Assembly (NCBI RefSeq): GCF_000971975.1 | Contig: NZ_LAQO01000025.1 | Span: forward strand, 62,001 to 126,000 | DNA: 64,000 bases | Source: Paenibacillus algorifonticola | GTDB lineage: Bacteria; Bacillota; Bacilli; Paenibacillales; Paenibacillaceae | Direction: 5' to 3' | Part shown: in pieces, positions 36,105-44,663 of the stretch | How positions within the stretch are numbered: the first letter of the stretch is position 1 | Layout: the number at the start of each line of letters is the position of its first letter | Notes under the pieces: generated by a model | The model's database searches: none | The model's input: only the letters and a program-made list of their open reading frames with translations | What the model was told of the DNA's origin: nothing | Position numbers and translations under genes: made by a program

Positions 36105-37946
36105 TCACACTCCTGTTTCTCTCATTTGGTATAGCGGATTGGCAACAGCATGATTGCGGATCACATGCTCGCCGAACAGCCTGCGTCTCGTTAACTGCCC
36201 GACTTCTATCGTTTCAGCAAATAAATCATAGCGCTCTGCCTTGTGCAGACCGAATGTGCTCAAATAGCTGTGGATCGGCGCCGCAGCGGCATGCCAAAAC
36301 TCTGTTTCATCCAACCCGTAATGCTCCTCCAGAACGAGACAAAGGTCAGCCAGCATAATTTGCAAAAAAGAATCCATCAGAAAATTCCGAATCTTTTGAA
36401 CATTATTCGTTTCCATTGGCGACGTGCTGTAGCTGTTAGGATGCAGCGGATCGGAGTCCAGCAAATGCTCAGGTCTCGATTCCTCCTCGCCATCGCGAGT
36501 ATGGAAACGCACGCCGCCAGGCAAATCCCGAAGCGCAATCCGCGAAGGCACGCCTTGCTTGTGAATGAGCACTAAATTTTGACCATGCGATTCCATTGCA
36601 ATGCCATGCTCGAACAGCAGATGAATGAGCGGCAGCATACTGGCTGCAAGCAGCTTGTCCAGCCAGCTTCGAAGTCCTTCACGCTGCACCCAGCTATCGA
36701 TAAACGGCTTGCCATCAGCGCCTATGTGGCATAAAACGGTGAACGGAGCTGCTTCCTCTCCCTCCTCCAAGTGGACATACACACTCTCGCGCCATATAGC
36801 GCCAAGCGTTCCATAGCCGGCGGCCCGCACAGGGCCTGGCAATAAATTGTAGCGGAAGGAGACGCCCGCATGCTCCTTAAGCAGCACAAGCTTAAGCTCA
36901 TCGTGCAAATAGCGGTCACCAGCCACAATGCTTTCAAGCCAATCCGATAAAATCGGCGCATTCGTCACATGATGCGTTCCGAGAAGGCGTACAGCGGATG
37001 TATTGACGATGCTGATCGCGGTTTTGACATTATTTTTGAGCCGGTTATTGCGGTTGGACAACGAACGGATCGACTGCTGCGGAGAATAATGATCCCCTTC
37101 TTCGCCGAGCACAACCATACGCCCACTGGCCATGAAGCGGAAATATAGTGGAGCGATTTTCTCCCGCCACTGCCAGGGGTGAACCGGGACGAACGTAAAT
37201 TCCGCTGCCGCAAGCCCTTGCCGCTCCAGCTTTTGTACAAACCGGGCAACGGTCTCCTCGCCAAGCTCGCCGGCAATATGCTCCGTCCATGAACGATCCT
37301 TGGATACGGCGAAAATCAAATCCTCCTTATGGACCGCAAGCCAGACTAGCTGGAAGCGTCCATGAAATTCTGGGCCATACCGCGCGTTATCCTCCAATTG
37401 AAAGCCGATTCGCGATTTAAAGCACGGATGATACGGATGGGCCTCGATGACGTCGCCTTCCAAATCCGCCAGCTCCCGGCTGCCACTAACCGGATGCAGC
37501 AGGCGATGACTGCGGGCAGCGGCTTCCTTGACCAGCGTCTGCTCAATCTCCTGCGTGAAGCGTTCCAGGTAACGCGGCTCCTCTACCATCGCAGAAACGA
37601 TTTCCTGCAAAAATAACGCGATATCCTCGGCTTCCTGCCCGTGTCCATCCTGATGCTCCGCCGCCTGCCTGTACAGCGGCTGGTTGGTTAAGCGAAGCTT
37701 GCCGAAGCTCAGCTTGCGCCTGAACGCACAGCGATAATAGACGGGACGCCCCTGTGCATCCGTACCTGTAATCGTTATTTCTTCCGCTCCATCAGCAGCG
37801 ATGCGGCTGTCGTAAGCAATCATCTGCTCATACAGCAGCGCCTCCAGCAGTTGGCGGAGTACGCGCCGCCGCGCTGGCGGATAAGCCTCCGAATGGACAA
37901 TCTCCTCTATCCCCGCCTCGGGCTGCGTCAGCTCAAGTGCCTTCAT
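36105..37946 (-). CDS. NIS siderophore synthetase (IucA/IucC family), second
   Basis: This 613-residue NRPS-independent siderophore synthetase adenylates a carboxylate and joins it to an amine. Family blocks: EAHPYHPCFKSRIGF (168-182, ATP/phosphate loop), FVPVHPWQWREKI, SIRSLSNRNN, KTAISIVNTSAVR and, near the C-terminus, the FhuF-like region (GIAMESHGQNLVL, IALRDLPGGV). The KSRIGF form of the motif fits the B/C subtypes better than A, in my judgement. Its ATG overlaps the stop of the first synthetase gene (ATGA), and it is about the same length, so the two probably arose by duplication. Confidence 0.92.
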   Translation of the reverse strand: MKALELTQPEAGIEEIVHSEAYPPARRRVLRQLLEALLYEQMIAYDSRIAADGAEEITITGTDAQGRPVYYRCAFRRKLSFGKLRLTNQPLYRQAAEHQDGHGQEAEDIALFLQEIVSAMVEEPRYLERFTQEIEQTLVKEAAARSHRLLHPVSGSRELADLEGDVIEAHPYHPCFKSRIGFQLEDNARYGPEFHGRFQLVWLAVHKEDLIFAVSKDRSWTEHIAGELGEETVARFVQKLERQGLAAAEFTFVPVHPWQWREKIAPLYFRFMASGRMVVLGEEGDHYSPQQSIRSLSNRNNRLKNNVKTAISIVNTSAVRLLGTHHVTNAPILSDWLESIVAGDRYLHDELKLVLLKEHAGVSFRYNLLPGPVRAAGYGTLGAIWRESVYVHLEEGEEAAPFTVLCHIGADGKPFIDSWVQREGLRSWLDKLLAASMLPLIHLLFEHGIAMESHGQNLVLIHKQGVPSRIALRDLPGGVRFHTRDGEEESRPEHLLDSDPLHPNSYSTSPMETNNVQKIRNFLMDSFLQIMLADLCLVLEEHYGLDETEFWHAAAAPIHSYLSTFGLHKAERYDLFAETIEVGQLTRRRLFGEHVIRNHAVANPLYQMRETGV

Positions 37947-39769
37947 TTCTTATTCTCCTCCTCTATGAAGTCCGATTGAACACGGGCAGCTTTACGGTCG
38001 CTGTCACGGTAGCCAGCTAACGCATTCGCAATCCAGTGATCCCGTTCTCCGCCATCTCCTCGCAGCCTGCGGGCGGCAAGCAGCCCGACGAAGACGCGAT
38101 TTTCAAACAGATTATAGGCCTGAAACTGCTCTGCAAGCTGCGGAAAATCCCGTTCATACTGGCCGATCGCATCTGCAACCGCCTGCCAGAATTGCTGCTC
38201 CTCGAATGAATAATGCTTGTTCAAAAACAAAGCCAGCTCCGCCAAATTCACAAAAAACAAAGCGTTATGCACAACATCCCGAACCTCATGCTTGACATCC
38301 GTTTCCGGCAAAGCCGCGGAGTCTGCATTTTCTCCGTTATAAAATAATACGCCGCCTGAAAAGTCCTTTACGGCGAGCCGCGACGGTACGCCGCTGCGAT
38401 GCAGCAGCACGAGATTTTGCGCGTGTGCTTCAACTGCAGCTCCATGCGCGAACAACAAATGGAGCAGCGGACGCAAAACAACGTTGAGCAATTGACTGAG
38501 CCAAACCTCTACTCCTGACGCTTGCACCCATGGCGCGATAAAGGGCTGCCCGTCTGACCTAACATGGCATAGCGCCGTGAATGGAACCGCCTCTTCGCCC
38601 TGATCTAAATAAAGATGGACGCTGTCCCGCCATAAGGCGCAAAGGGTTCCCTCTGCCCGCCCGCGCACCGACTCTGGTAGCCGTTCATAACGGTAAGAAA
38701 TACCGAGCCGCTCCTGCAATAAAATCAGCCGCAGCGTTTCTCTCAAATATTCATCCCCCACCACCATAGTCGCAAGGCGAGTCGAGGATCTCGGGCCATT
38801 CCTTGCATGCCGCGGACTAATCGTCCGCATCGATGAGGTATTGCGGATGCTTAGCGGCAATTTAATCGACAGCCCTTTAAGGTCTGTGCGGTTAGCTAAT
38901 GTGCGAATGGACTGCTGGGGCGAATAGAGGTGGCGGCTTTCGCCTAATACGACTATTTTCCCTAAAGCGATCTCCTTGAAAAATAGTCCGGAAAGCACCT
39001 CCCGCCACTGCCATGGATGTACTGGCATATATACATAATCCTTCGGCTCGCAGCCTTTCTGCTCGAGTCGCTGCTCCCACTCCGTGAGTTGCTCCACGCC
39101 AACGTCCGCTCGAATAAGCGCTCTTTCATCTACCCCTTTGGACGCTGTCATTTCCACATTTTCCTGCCAGACAGCGAGCCAGAGCAGCTGAAATTGCGGA
39201 TGAAACTCCGGACCATACGCCTCATTATCAGCCATCGTAAATCCGATTCTCGACTTGAAGCATGGATGGTACGGGTGCCCTTCCAGCACATCGCCCTCAA
39301 GCTCGTCGTAACTGCGGATGCCGCCCCGCTTATGGCTCCCCTCCTCGCTTATCCGCTGCAAGGCAGCCGCTTCCTTCAGCAGCGTCTGCTCCAGTTCTGC
39401 GGCAAAGGTGCTAATCTGGCTAGGTATCTCAGCAAGTGAGCGAGCCATTTCCTCCAGAAAGAGGGCGATATCTTGCGCCTCTTCCTGCCTTCCTTCCTGA
39501 AGGCGATTTATGATGCTGTTCGTCAGCTTTATTTTTCCAAAACTTAGCATTTTTCTGCCTTGGCAGCTATAATGGACCGGCCGCTCTTGCTCATCGCGAC
39601 CGAAAATAAGTAGCTCCAGCTGGCCGCCTCGCTGCTCCGTGCATGTGAAAACGGGTAGCCTTTCAAATACGAGTGCTTCAATCAGTTGGGTGAACACCCG
39701 CCTTCTCGCCCTCTGAAAAGCTTGTGAGCTTGCCAGTTCGCCTACTGCTGCTATATTCGCATAAGCCAT
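37943..39769 (-). CDS. NIS siderophore synthetase (IucA/IucC family), first
   Basis: This 608-residue first gene of the siderophore operon carries LEGHPYHPCFKSRIGF (ATP loop, about 163-177), MPVHPWQWRE, SIRTLANRTD, LPLSIRNTSSMR, GAAVEAHAQNLVLL and LAVKDFSGGVLF, the full IucA/IucC plus FhuF-like C-terminal pattern. Start uncertain: the ATG at 39769 is 14 nt from AGGAGG, whereas a GTG at 39784 lies inside the AGGAGGTG sequence. A Fur-type operator lies about 30 bp upstream. It probably performs one of the later condensations (SbnF or SbnC role; which is not decidable here). Confidence 0.92.
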   Translation of the reverse strand: MAYANIAAVGELASSQAFQRARRRVFTQLIEALVFERLPVFTCTEQRGGQLELLIFGRDEQERPVHYSCQGRKMLSFGKIKLTNSIINRLQEGRQEEAQDIALFLEEMARSLAEIPSQISTFAAELEQTLLKEAAALQRISEEGSHKRGGIRSYDELEGDVLEGHPYHPCFKSRIGFTMADNEAYGPEFHPQFQLLWLAVWQENVEMTASKGVDERALIRADVGVEQLTEWEQRLEQKGCEPKDYVYMPVHPWQWREVLSGLFFKEIALGKIVVLGESRHLYSPQQSIRTLANRTDLKGLSIKLPLSIRNTSSMRTISPRHARNGPRSSTRLATMVVGDEYLRETLRLILLQERLGISYRYERLPESVRGRAEGTLCALWRDSVHLYLDQGEEAVPFTALCHVRSDGQPFIAPWVQASGVEVWLSQLLNVVLRPLLHLLFAHGAAVEAHAQNLVLLHRSGVPSRLAVKDFSGGVLFYNGENADSAALPETDVKHEVRDVVHNALFFVNLAELALFLNKHYSFEEQQFWQAVADAIGQYERDFPQLAEQFQAYNLFENRVFVGLLAARRLRGDGGERDHWIANALAGYRDSDRKAARVQSDFIEEENKK

Positions 39770-39797
39770 TCCCGTTTGAAGCACCTCCTGAAAACTT

Positions 39798-39817
39798 TTA
39801 ATTGATTTTCATTATCA
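39798..39817. promoter_or_regulatory. Fur-type operator before the siderophore operon
   Basis: TGATTTT-C-ATTATCA (39803-39817) matches the 7-1-7 Fur core at 12 of 14 positions; read on the minus strand the 19-mer begins GATAATGAAAATCA. It sits 20-50 bp upstream of the first NIS gene, where it would cover the promoter. Confidence 0.78.
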
Positions 39818-39885
39818 ATGATATCGGCAACGCCTGCGACCGTCCATGTAGCATTTTGTCCGATTTTACCAAATGCTTTTGAACG

Positions 39886-39924
39886 CAAAAAAAGCAGGAA
39901 CCTGGATGACTCCAGTATTCCTGC
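39886..39924 (-). terminator. Terminator of the lipA-yutD unit
   Basis: On the minus strand GCAGGAA and TTCCTGC close an inner CTGGA/TCCAG stem, followed by TTTTTTT. It lies 33 bp beyond the yutD stop. Confidence 0.85.
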
Positions 39925-39956
39925 TTCATTTAACTTAACCCTGTACCCGCACCTGC

Positions 39957-40736
39957 TTATTCCGCTGTTGGCTCGGAAAGATTCGTTTTCGGCGGGCGAT
40001 TTTTGCCGCGATAAGGCGATTTCTGGCGCTGCGGCTGAACCGGCGCTCCTTCATTGCTTTCAGCGGAAGCGGCGATTTCCTTGCTTGCCGCAAGTCCTCT
40101 TGGCGGCTTCTTGCCGCCGCTGCGATCTGCACGCTCTCCGCCCCCGCCACTGCCGCCATTCGGCCGATAGCTGCGGCGCTCACGCTGCTTGCCCCCGCTG
40201 CGCTGCGAAGAATCCTCGCTGCGATTGCCGGAGCTGCCGCGCGAAGTATGGCTCTGACTGTTCTGGCTTTGCTTCTGTCCCTGATTTGGAGCATTTGATC
40301 CACCAGGAGACTTGGCTGTCGGAGCAGCAGCCTGCACATGGCCGTCTCCCTCCTGCCCCGCTGTCTGAAAAGCTTCCTCCAGCGCCATGAACAGCTTGTC
40401 GTTGAGATCAGCCGTCAGTGCATCCTCCTCGTCCACTTCCTCAAGCTCGGGGGACTGCTTCACGCTTCCGGTCTTCTCCAACACAAAGTAAGGGCAGCCG
40501 AAGTTGCAATATTCATTAATGTAATCCGATGCATAGGAAAACATCGTATCACGAGTGGACTTCATATGATTGTCTTTAAAAAACCCTTTCAGGCGCAGCT
40601 GGCTATAGCCCCAGTCGCCCACGATATAATCATACCGCTCCAGCACCTCGCTGTAGCGGGCACGAAAGGCCTCTTGATTCCAGCCATTTCTGTTCTCATG
40701 AACAAGCTCATAAATTTTACCACCGATTTGAATCAA
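39957..40736 (-). CDS. yutD: YutD-family protein with long disordered tail
   Basis: This 259-residue protein has a YutD-type (DUF1027) domain in residues 1-100: GKIYELVHENRNGWNQEAF, VGDWGYSQLRLKGFF, INEYCNFGCPYFVLEK. After residue 110 comes a low-complexity tail rich in Gly, Ser, Arg, Gln and Pro (GGSGGGGERADRSGGKKPPR), likely disordered and nucleic-acid-binding in character; Bacillus YutD lacks such a tail. Translation starts at TTG 40736 behind GAGAGGTGG. It lies 36 bp below lipA, in keeping with the lipA-yutC-yutD order of B. subtilis. Function unknown. Confidence 0.85.
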   Translation of the reverse strand: MIQIGGKIYELVHENRNGWNQEAFRARYSEVLERYDYIVGDWGYSQLRLKGFFKDNHMKSTRDTMFSYASDYINEYCNFGCPYFVLEKTGSVKQSPELEEVDEEDALTADLNDKLFMALEEAFQTAGQEGDGHVQAAAPTAKSPGGSNAPNQGQKQSQNSQSHTSRGSSGNRSEDSSQRSGGKQRERRSYRPNGGSGGGGERADRSGGKKPPRGLAASKEIAASAESNEGAPVQPQRQKSPYRGKNRPPKTNLSEPTAE

Positions 40737-40772
40737 GACGACTTCCCACCTCTCGAAGCTTCAGTTCAAGCC

Positions 40773-41681
40773 TTACACGCTGCTCAGCTCGCGCTCCTCA
40801 GCGGCGACAGCGGAATCCGTCTGCTCATGCGCATGATAGGAGCTGCGAACGAGCGGGCCCGACTCAACATGCCGGAATCCGCGCTTCAATCCTTCTTCCT
40901 TCAAAGCGGCAAATTCATCTGGATGCACGTAACGAACTAGCGGCAGATGGTTTGGCGTTGGCTGCAAATATTGACCTAAAGTCAATATGTTGCAATCCAC
41001 AGCACGCAAATCATCCATCGTTTTCAAAATCTCTTCAAACGTTTCGCCAAGGCCTAGCATAATGCTCGACTTCGTCGGAATTTTCGGATTCATCGCCTTC
41101 GCGCGTTTAAGAAGCTCCAGTGAACGGGCATATTTAGCCCGGGCACGCACGCGGTCAGAAAGGCGCTCTACCGTTTCAATATTATGGTTCAAAATATCCG
41201 GCTTCGCATCCATAACCACTTGAAGCGCAGCTTCATTGCCAAGGAAATCCGGAATGAGCACCTCAACGCGGCAAAACATAACGCGCTCGCGAATCGCTTG
41301 AATCGTTGCGGCGAAAATAGATGCGCCGCCATCCTTCAAATCATCGCGCGCAACCGATGTTACGACGCAGTGGCGCAAACCCATCTGCTCCGCTGCTTCA
41401 GCAACGCGTTCCGGCTCCTGTGTATCCAGCTCCGTCGGCATGCCCGTCTTAACGGCGCAGAAGCGGCAAGCCCGCGTACAGATATCACCTAATATCATAA
41501 AGGTTGCCGTACGATTAGCCCAGCATTCATAAATATTTGGACAACGCGCTTCCTCGCATACAGTATGCAGCGTCTTGGTACGCATCATGTCTTTAATTTC
41601 GGCATAATTGCCGTCAGTCGTTAATTTAATGCGAAGCCAATCCGGCTTCGGCAGTTTTTCTGTTTGTTTGGTTGGTTTCAT
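40773..41681 (-). CDS. lipA: Lipoyl synthase
   Basis: This 302-residue radical-SAM enzyme inserts two sulfurs into octanoyl groups on lipoyl domains. The auxiliary cluster motif CEEARCPNIYEC (CX4CX5C), the radical-SAM motif CTRACRFC (CX3CX2C) and the C-terminal RSSYHA (Ser cluster ligand) are all present, so it should be active. It is divergent from lytH and upstream of yutD, as in Bacillus. Confidence 0.97.
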   Translation of the reverse strand: MKPTKQTEKLPKPDWLRIKLTTDGNYAEIKDMMRTKTLHTVCEEARCPNIYECWANRTATFMILGDICTRACRFCAVKTGMPTELDTQEPERVAEAAEQMGLRHCVVTSVARDDLKDGGASIFAATIQAIRERVMFCRVEVLIPDFLGNEAALQVVMDAKPDILNHNIETVERLSDRVRARAKYARSLELLKRAKAMNPKIPTKSSIMLGLGETFEEILKTMDDLRAVDCNILTLGQYLQPTPNHLPLVRYVHPDEFAALKEEGLKRGFRHVESGPLVRSSYHAHEQTDSAVAAEERELSSV

Positions 41682-41951
41682 CCGGCATCCCTGCTTTCAC
41701 TCCATTTAACAAGGTCGTATCCTCAAACGCAATAATGGCTGCATTTCAAAATAAGCCTTGGCCGTATCACTTTCGCTATTATAGCATGTTTCTTCTCTAT
41801 GTAGCACGTAATTGCCCATTCGATTCATTCGAATTTCAGATAAAAGCCATACATATTTACGATGGATGGCAAGTCAAAGCGCCTCGCATAAAAAGCAATG
41901 ATTTGCAAAACCTAACCTTCAAGCCATATAGCTACAGAAAGGATGGACAGC

Positions 41952-43004
41952 TTGAAACAGACCGTGCGTTTTGCAGCAGCACTCACACTTTCCGCCTGCC
42001 TCATAACCGGGCACTCCGGGCAAGCCCATTCGGCGTCCCGGTCAGCAGAGCATCAAGATGAAGGCCTTTTGCCAGTCCAGTCCACGCCTAAAGCTGCCGA
42101 AGTATTCGCTACCCGGAAAACGTTATACGACAAGTTAAGCTTGATGACGGGCATTCCATGGCCCCAGCTTGCCGCTATTGATCAATATGAGCGCACGCTG
42201 TCAAGCGCACGCCCCAAAACGCGGCCGCTTCTAGGCCAAACCGTTGGCATCTTTATTGAACAGGATCAATGGAGCGGCCTGCTGAATCCGAATAAAGCCG
42301 ATGTATCGCCGCTTTCCATTCGCTGGTTCAACGGCATTGGCCGGGACGGCAATGGCGACGGGCTAGCGGAACGCACCAATGATTTCGATTTGCTGTATGC
42401 GATAGCAAGCAAAATTTTGCAGCATGGAACGACTGAGGACGATTTGGCCATTGGGCTATGGGAATATTATCATAACAGCCGCTCCGTCCAGCGTATTCAG
42501 CAGTTTACGCGTATTTATGAAGCGTTTGGACGACTGGATCTGTTCGAGCATGCTTTTCCGCTGCCAGTCGGAAATAACTATTCGTATAAAAGCACTTGGG
42601 GCAACGCTCGCAGCTGGGGCGGCAGACGCAGCCACGAAGGCACCGATCTGTTCGCTGGCTACGGCCTCTCTGTCAAAAGCACCTGCTATGGCATTATCGA
42701 GGTGAAGGGCTGGAACCCATTCGGCGGCTGGCGCATTGGCATCCGTGATCTCAACAATTATTACCATTATTACGCGCACCTATCCGGGTTCGATAAATCG
42801 CTGGCCGCCGGAACGGTCGTCAAGCCGGGTCAAGTGATCGGCTGGGTCGGAAGCTCGGGCTATGGCAAGCCGGGAACCCAGGGCAAATTCCCTCCCCATC
42901 TTCACTATGGCATTTACCGCGACCGCGGCCTGATCGAATGGTCCTTCGACCCGTATCCGTTGCTGAAAGCATGGGAGCGCGAAGAACTGCGGCGATCAAG
43001 GTGA
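41952..43004 (+). CDS. lytH: M23 metallopeptidase, LytH-like spore-cortex endopeptidase
   Basis: This 350-residue secreted peptidase has a signal peptide (MKQTVRFAAALTLSACLITG, cleavage near AHSA) and a C-terminal M23 (LytM) zinc domain: RSHEGTDLFAG (HxxxD), YYHYYAHLSGF and FPPHLHYGIY (HxH). B. subtilis LytH, an L-Ala-D-Glu endopeptidase, forms single L-Ala side chains in spore cortex and lies beside lipA, as here. TTG 41952 is preferred because AAAGGA lies 8 nt upstream; the ATG at 41943 is too close. The final codons and stop (TCAAGGTGA) come from the first unit of the 97-bp repeat array. Confidence 0.9.
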   Translation: MKQTVRFAAALTLSACLITGHSGQAHSASRSAEHQDEGLLPVQSTPKAAEVFATRKTLYDKLSLMTGIPWPQLAAIDQYERTLSSARPKTRPLLGQTVGIFIEQDQWSGLLNPNKADVSPLSIRWFNGIGRDGNGDGLAERTNDFDLLYAIASKILQHGTTEDDLAIGLWEYYHNSRSVQRIQQFTRIYEAFGRLDLFEHAFPLPVGNNYSYKSTWGNARSWGGRRSHEGTDLFAGYGLSVKSTCYGIIEVKGWNPFGGWRIGIRDLNNYYHYYAHLSGFDKSLAAGTVVKPGQVIGWVGSSGYGKPGTQGKFPPHLHYGIYRDRGLIEWSFDPYPLLKAWEREELRRSR

Positions 43005-43481
43005 AACGGCTGTCGACGTCCTTGGCGGCGTGGCGCGTTTCATTCCGAGAAATATAGAGAAAGGATAGCATTAGGACATCCTTTCCTATATTTCAAGGTG
43101 AAACGGCTGTCGCCGTCCTTGGCAGCGCGGCGCGTTTCATTCCGAGAAATATAGAGAAAGGATGGCATTAGGACATCCTTTCCTATATTTCAAGGTGAAA
43201 CGGCTGTCGCCGTCCTTGGCAGCGCGGCGCGTTTCATTCCGAGAAATATAGAGAAAGGATGGCATTAGGACATCCTTTCCTATATTTCAAGGTGAAACGG
43301 CTGTCGCCATCCTTGGCGGCGCGGCGCGTTTCATTCCGAGAAATATAGAGAAAGGATAGCATTAGGACATCCTTTCCTATATTTCAAGGTGAAACGGCTG
43401 TCGACGTCCTTGGCGGCGCGGCGCGTTTCATTCCGAGAAATATAGAGAAAGGATAGCGTTAGGATATGCTTTCTCTATATT
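42997..43481 (+). repeat. Five tandem 97-bp palindromic repeats
   Basis: Units start at 42997, 43094, 43191, 43288 and 43385, each 97 bp and differing by only a few bases; units 2 and 3 look identical. Each unit has a G+C-rich part (GAAACGGCTG...CGCGTTTC, inner GCCG/CGGC arms) and an A+T-rich hairpin (GAAATATAGAGAAAGGAT with ATCCTTTCCTATATTTC). In the last unit the right arm reads CTTTCTCTATATTT, still pairing with the left arm. There are no spacers and no cas genes, so it is not CRISPR. The array fills most of the gene-free stretch 43005-43691 and sits in the 3' untranslated region of lytH. Confidence 0.95.
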
Positions 43482-43542
43482 TTGAAAAAAGGGTAATAGC
43501 TTTCAGCTCAGCTCGCGAAGCGCCACCTATCGCTCCAATACG

Positions 43543-43585
43543 AACCGCTAATTGCTGGCCGCTGGCCAGCAGCTAGCGGTTTTTT
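43543..43585 (+). terminator. Terminator downstream of the repeat array
   Basis: AACCGCTA...GCTGGCC and GGCCAGC...TAGCGGTT form a strong stem followed by TTTTTT. It is the first clear terminator after lytH, so the repeat array is probably transcribed with lytH. Confidence 0.85.
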
Positions 43586-43691
43586 CATGGCGGCAGCGTT
43601 ATTTTTTTCTTGAGCAGCCTGATTTAATGATGACAAACATGTTGTCACTAATAGCATGCTATACTGGGTTAAAAAGGGAGGGAGGCCCCGT

Positions 43692-44630
43692 TTGAAAAGG
43701 AATGATCGCCTCATTGCCATTATGATGGCTTTGCAGCAGCGGCCCGAGACTGCGCAGGCTTTGGCCAGCAAGCTTGAGGTATCCAAACGAACGATTCTTC
43801 GCGATATGCAGGCGCTAGCCGAGATGGGAATACCGTTATACGCCCTATCGGGGCCTGCAGGAGGCTTCCGATTAATGGATGGCTATAAACTGCCGCCGCT
43901 GCATTTCGATTCGCAGGAAGCACTCGCTGTGCTATTTTCGCTGAATGCCATGACCAAAATGGCCGACACCCCTTTTAACCAAGCACGTTTTACAGCCATT
44001 GATAAAATTCGAGCCACGATGCCGGAGCATATTTTGCAGCATATAGAGCCGATTTTGGATCGTCTGGAAATTGCCATTCCCGACCGGAACTACAAAACAC
44101 CGCTGCTGGAGGAACTGCTGAAATATGCGGGAACGTCGATCTGGATTCGCGCCTTCTATCGCTCCGAGCAGCATCAAAGATCGCTTGAGCTGCTGCCCCT
44201 CCGGCTCTACACAGCACATGGCTTCTGGTACTGTGAAGCTTATTCCGTGCTGCATGAGGAGCAGCGCACGTTCCGCGTTGATCGTTTTGTGCAATTGGAG
44301 CCCATTGAGCCGCCGCTAGCGGCTTCAGCCTACTTGGACAAGGCCGGATCGGCTGACTCTAGCGCTATGAAGCTTGCACACATCGCTGCCCAATTAACGT
44401 ATCGGGGAGCTTTGCTCGCCGAGCAGGATCCTCATTTTGGGCAGCTGGTCAAGCAGGTGGACAGCCAGCTGTGGAAGCTTGAAATGGATTTGCCCATGTC
44501 CGAATGGGACTGGGCCGTTCAATTTTTCACCTATCTCGGCATGGATGCCGAAGTGACAGAACCGCCTGCGCTGCGAAAAGCTATTTATCAACGAGTATGC
44601 CAGCTTGCTTCCCGCTATGAGCAGCAATAA
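43692..44630 (+). CDS. YafY-type WYL-domain transcriptional regulator
   Basis: This 312-residue DNA-binding regulator has an N-terminal HTH_11/DeoR-like winged helix (residues 1-60, AQALASKLEVSKRTILRDMQ), a middle region and a WYL ligand-binding domain (about 130-220, with RSLELLPLRLYTAHGFWYCE and FRVDRFVQL). The TTG at 43692 follows GGGAGGGAGG by 6 nt; no in-frame ATG is near. It lies 33 bp upstream of the DinB-like gene and is probably co-transcribed with it; pairs of YafY-like regulator and DinB-like enzyme are common in Paenibacillus and Bacillus. The effector is unknown. Confidence 0.9.
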   Translation: MKRNDRLIAIMMALQQRPETAQALASKLEVSKRTILRDMQALAEMGIPLYALSGPAGGFRLMDGYKLPPLHFDSQEALAVLFSLNAMTKMADTPFNQARFTAIDKIRATMPEHILQHIEPILDRLEIAIPDRNYKTPLLEELLKYAGTSIWIRAFYRSEQHQRSLELLPLRLYTAHGFWYCEAYSVLHEEQRTFRVDRFVQLEPIEPPLAASAYLDKAGSADSSAMKLAHIAAQLTYRGALLAEQDPHFGQLVKQVDSQLWKLEMDLPMSEWDWAVQFFTYLGMDAEVTEPPALRKAIYQRVCQLASRYEQQ

Positions 44631-44663
44631 AAAATAATTGACAAAACAAGGAGACGATACATA

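Noticed and set aside
39957..40339. Alternative minus-strand frame in the yutD tail region
   Set aside because: The G+C-rich low-complexity DNA opens several frames; only the YutD frame joins a conserved domain and has a start signal.
41900..41951. Sigma-K-like promoter before lytH
   Set aside because: CATATAGCTA resembles the -10 element but the spacing within the motif is wrong and the -35 is unconvincing.
42997..43481. Possible CRISPR array
   Set aside because: Units are 97 bp and directly abutting, with no unique spacers and no cas genes in the window.
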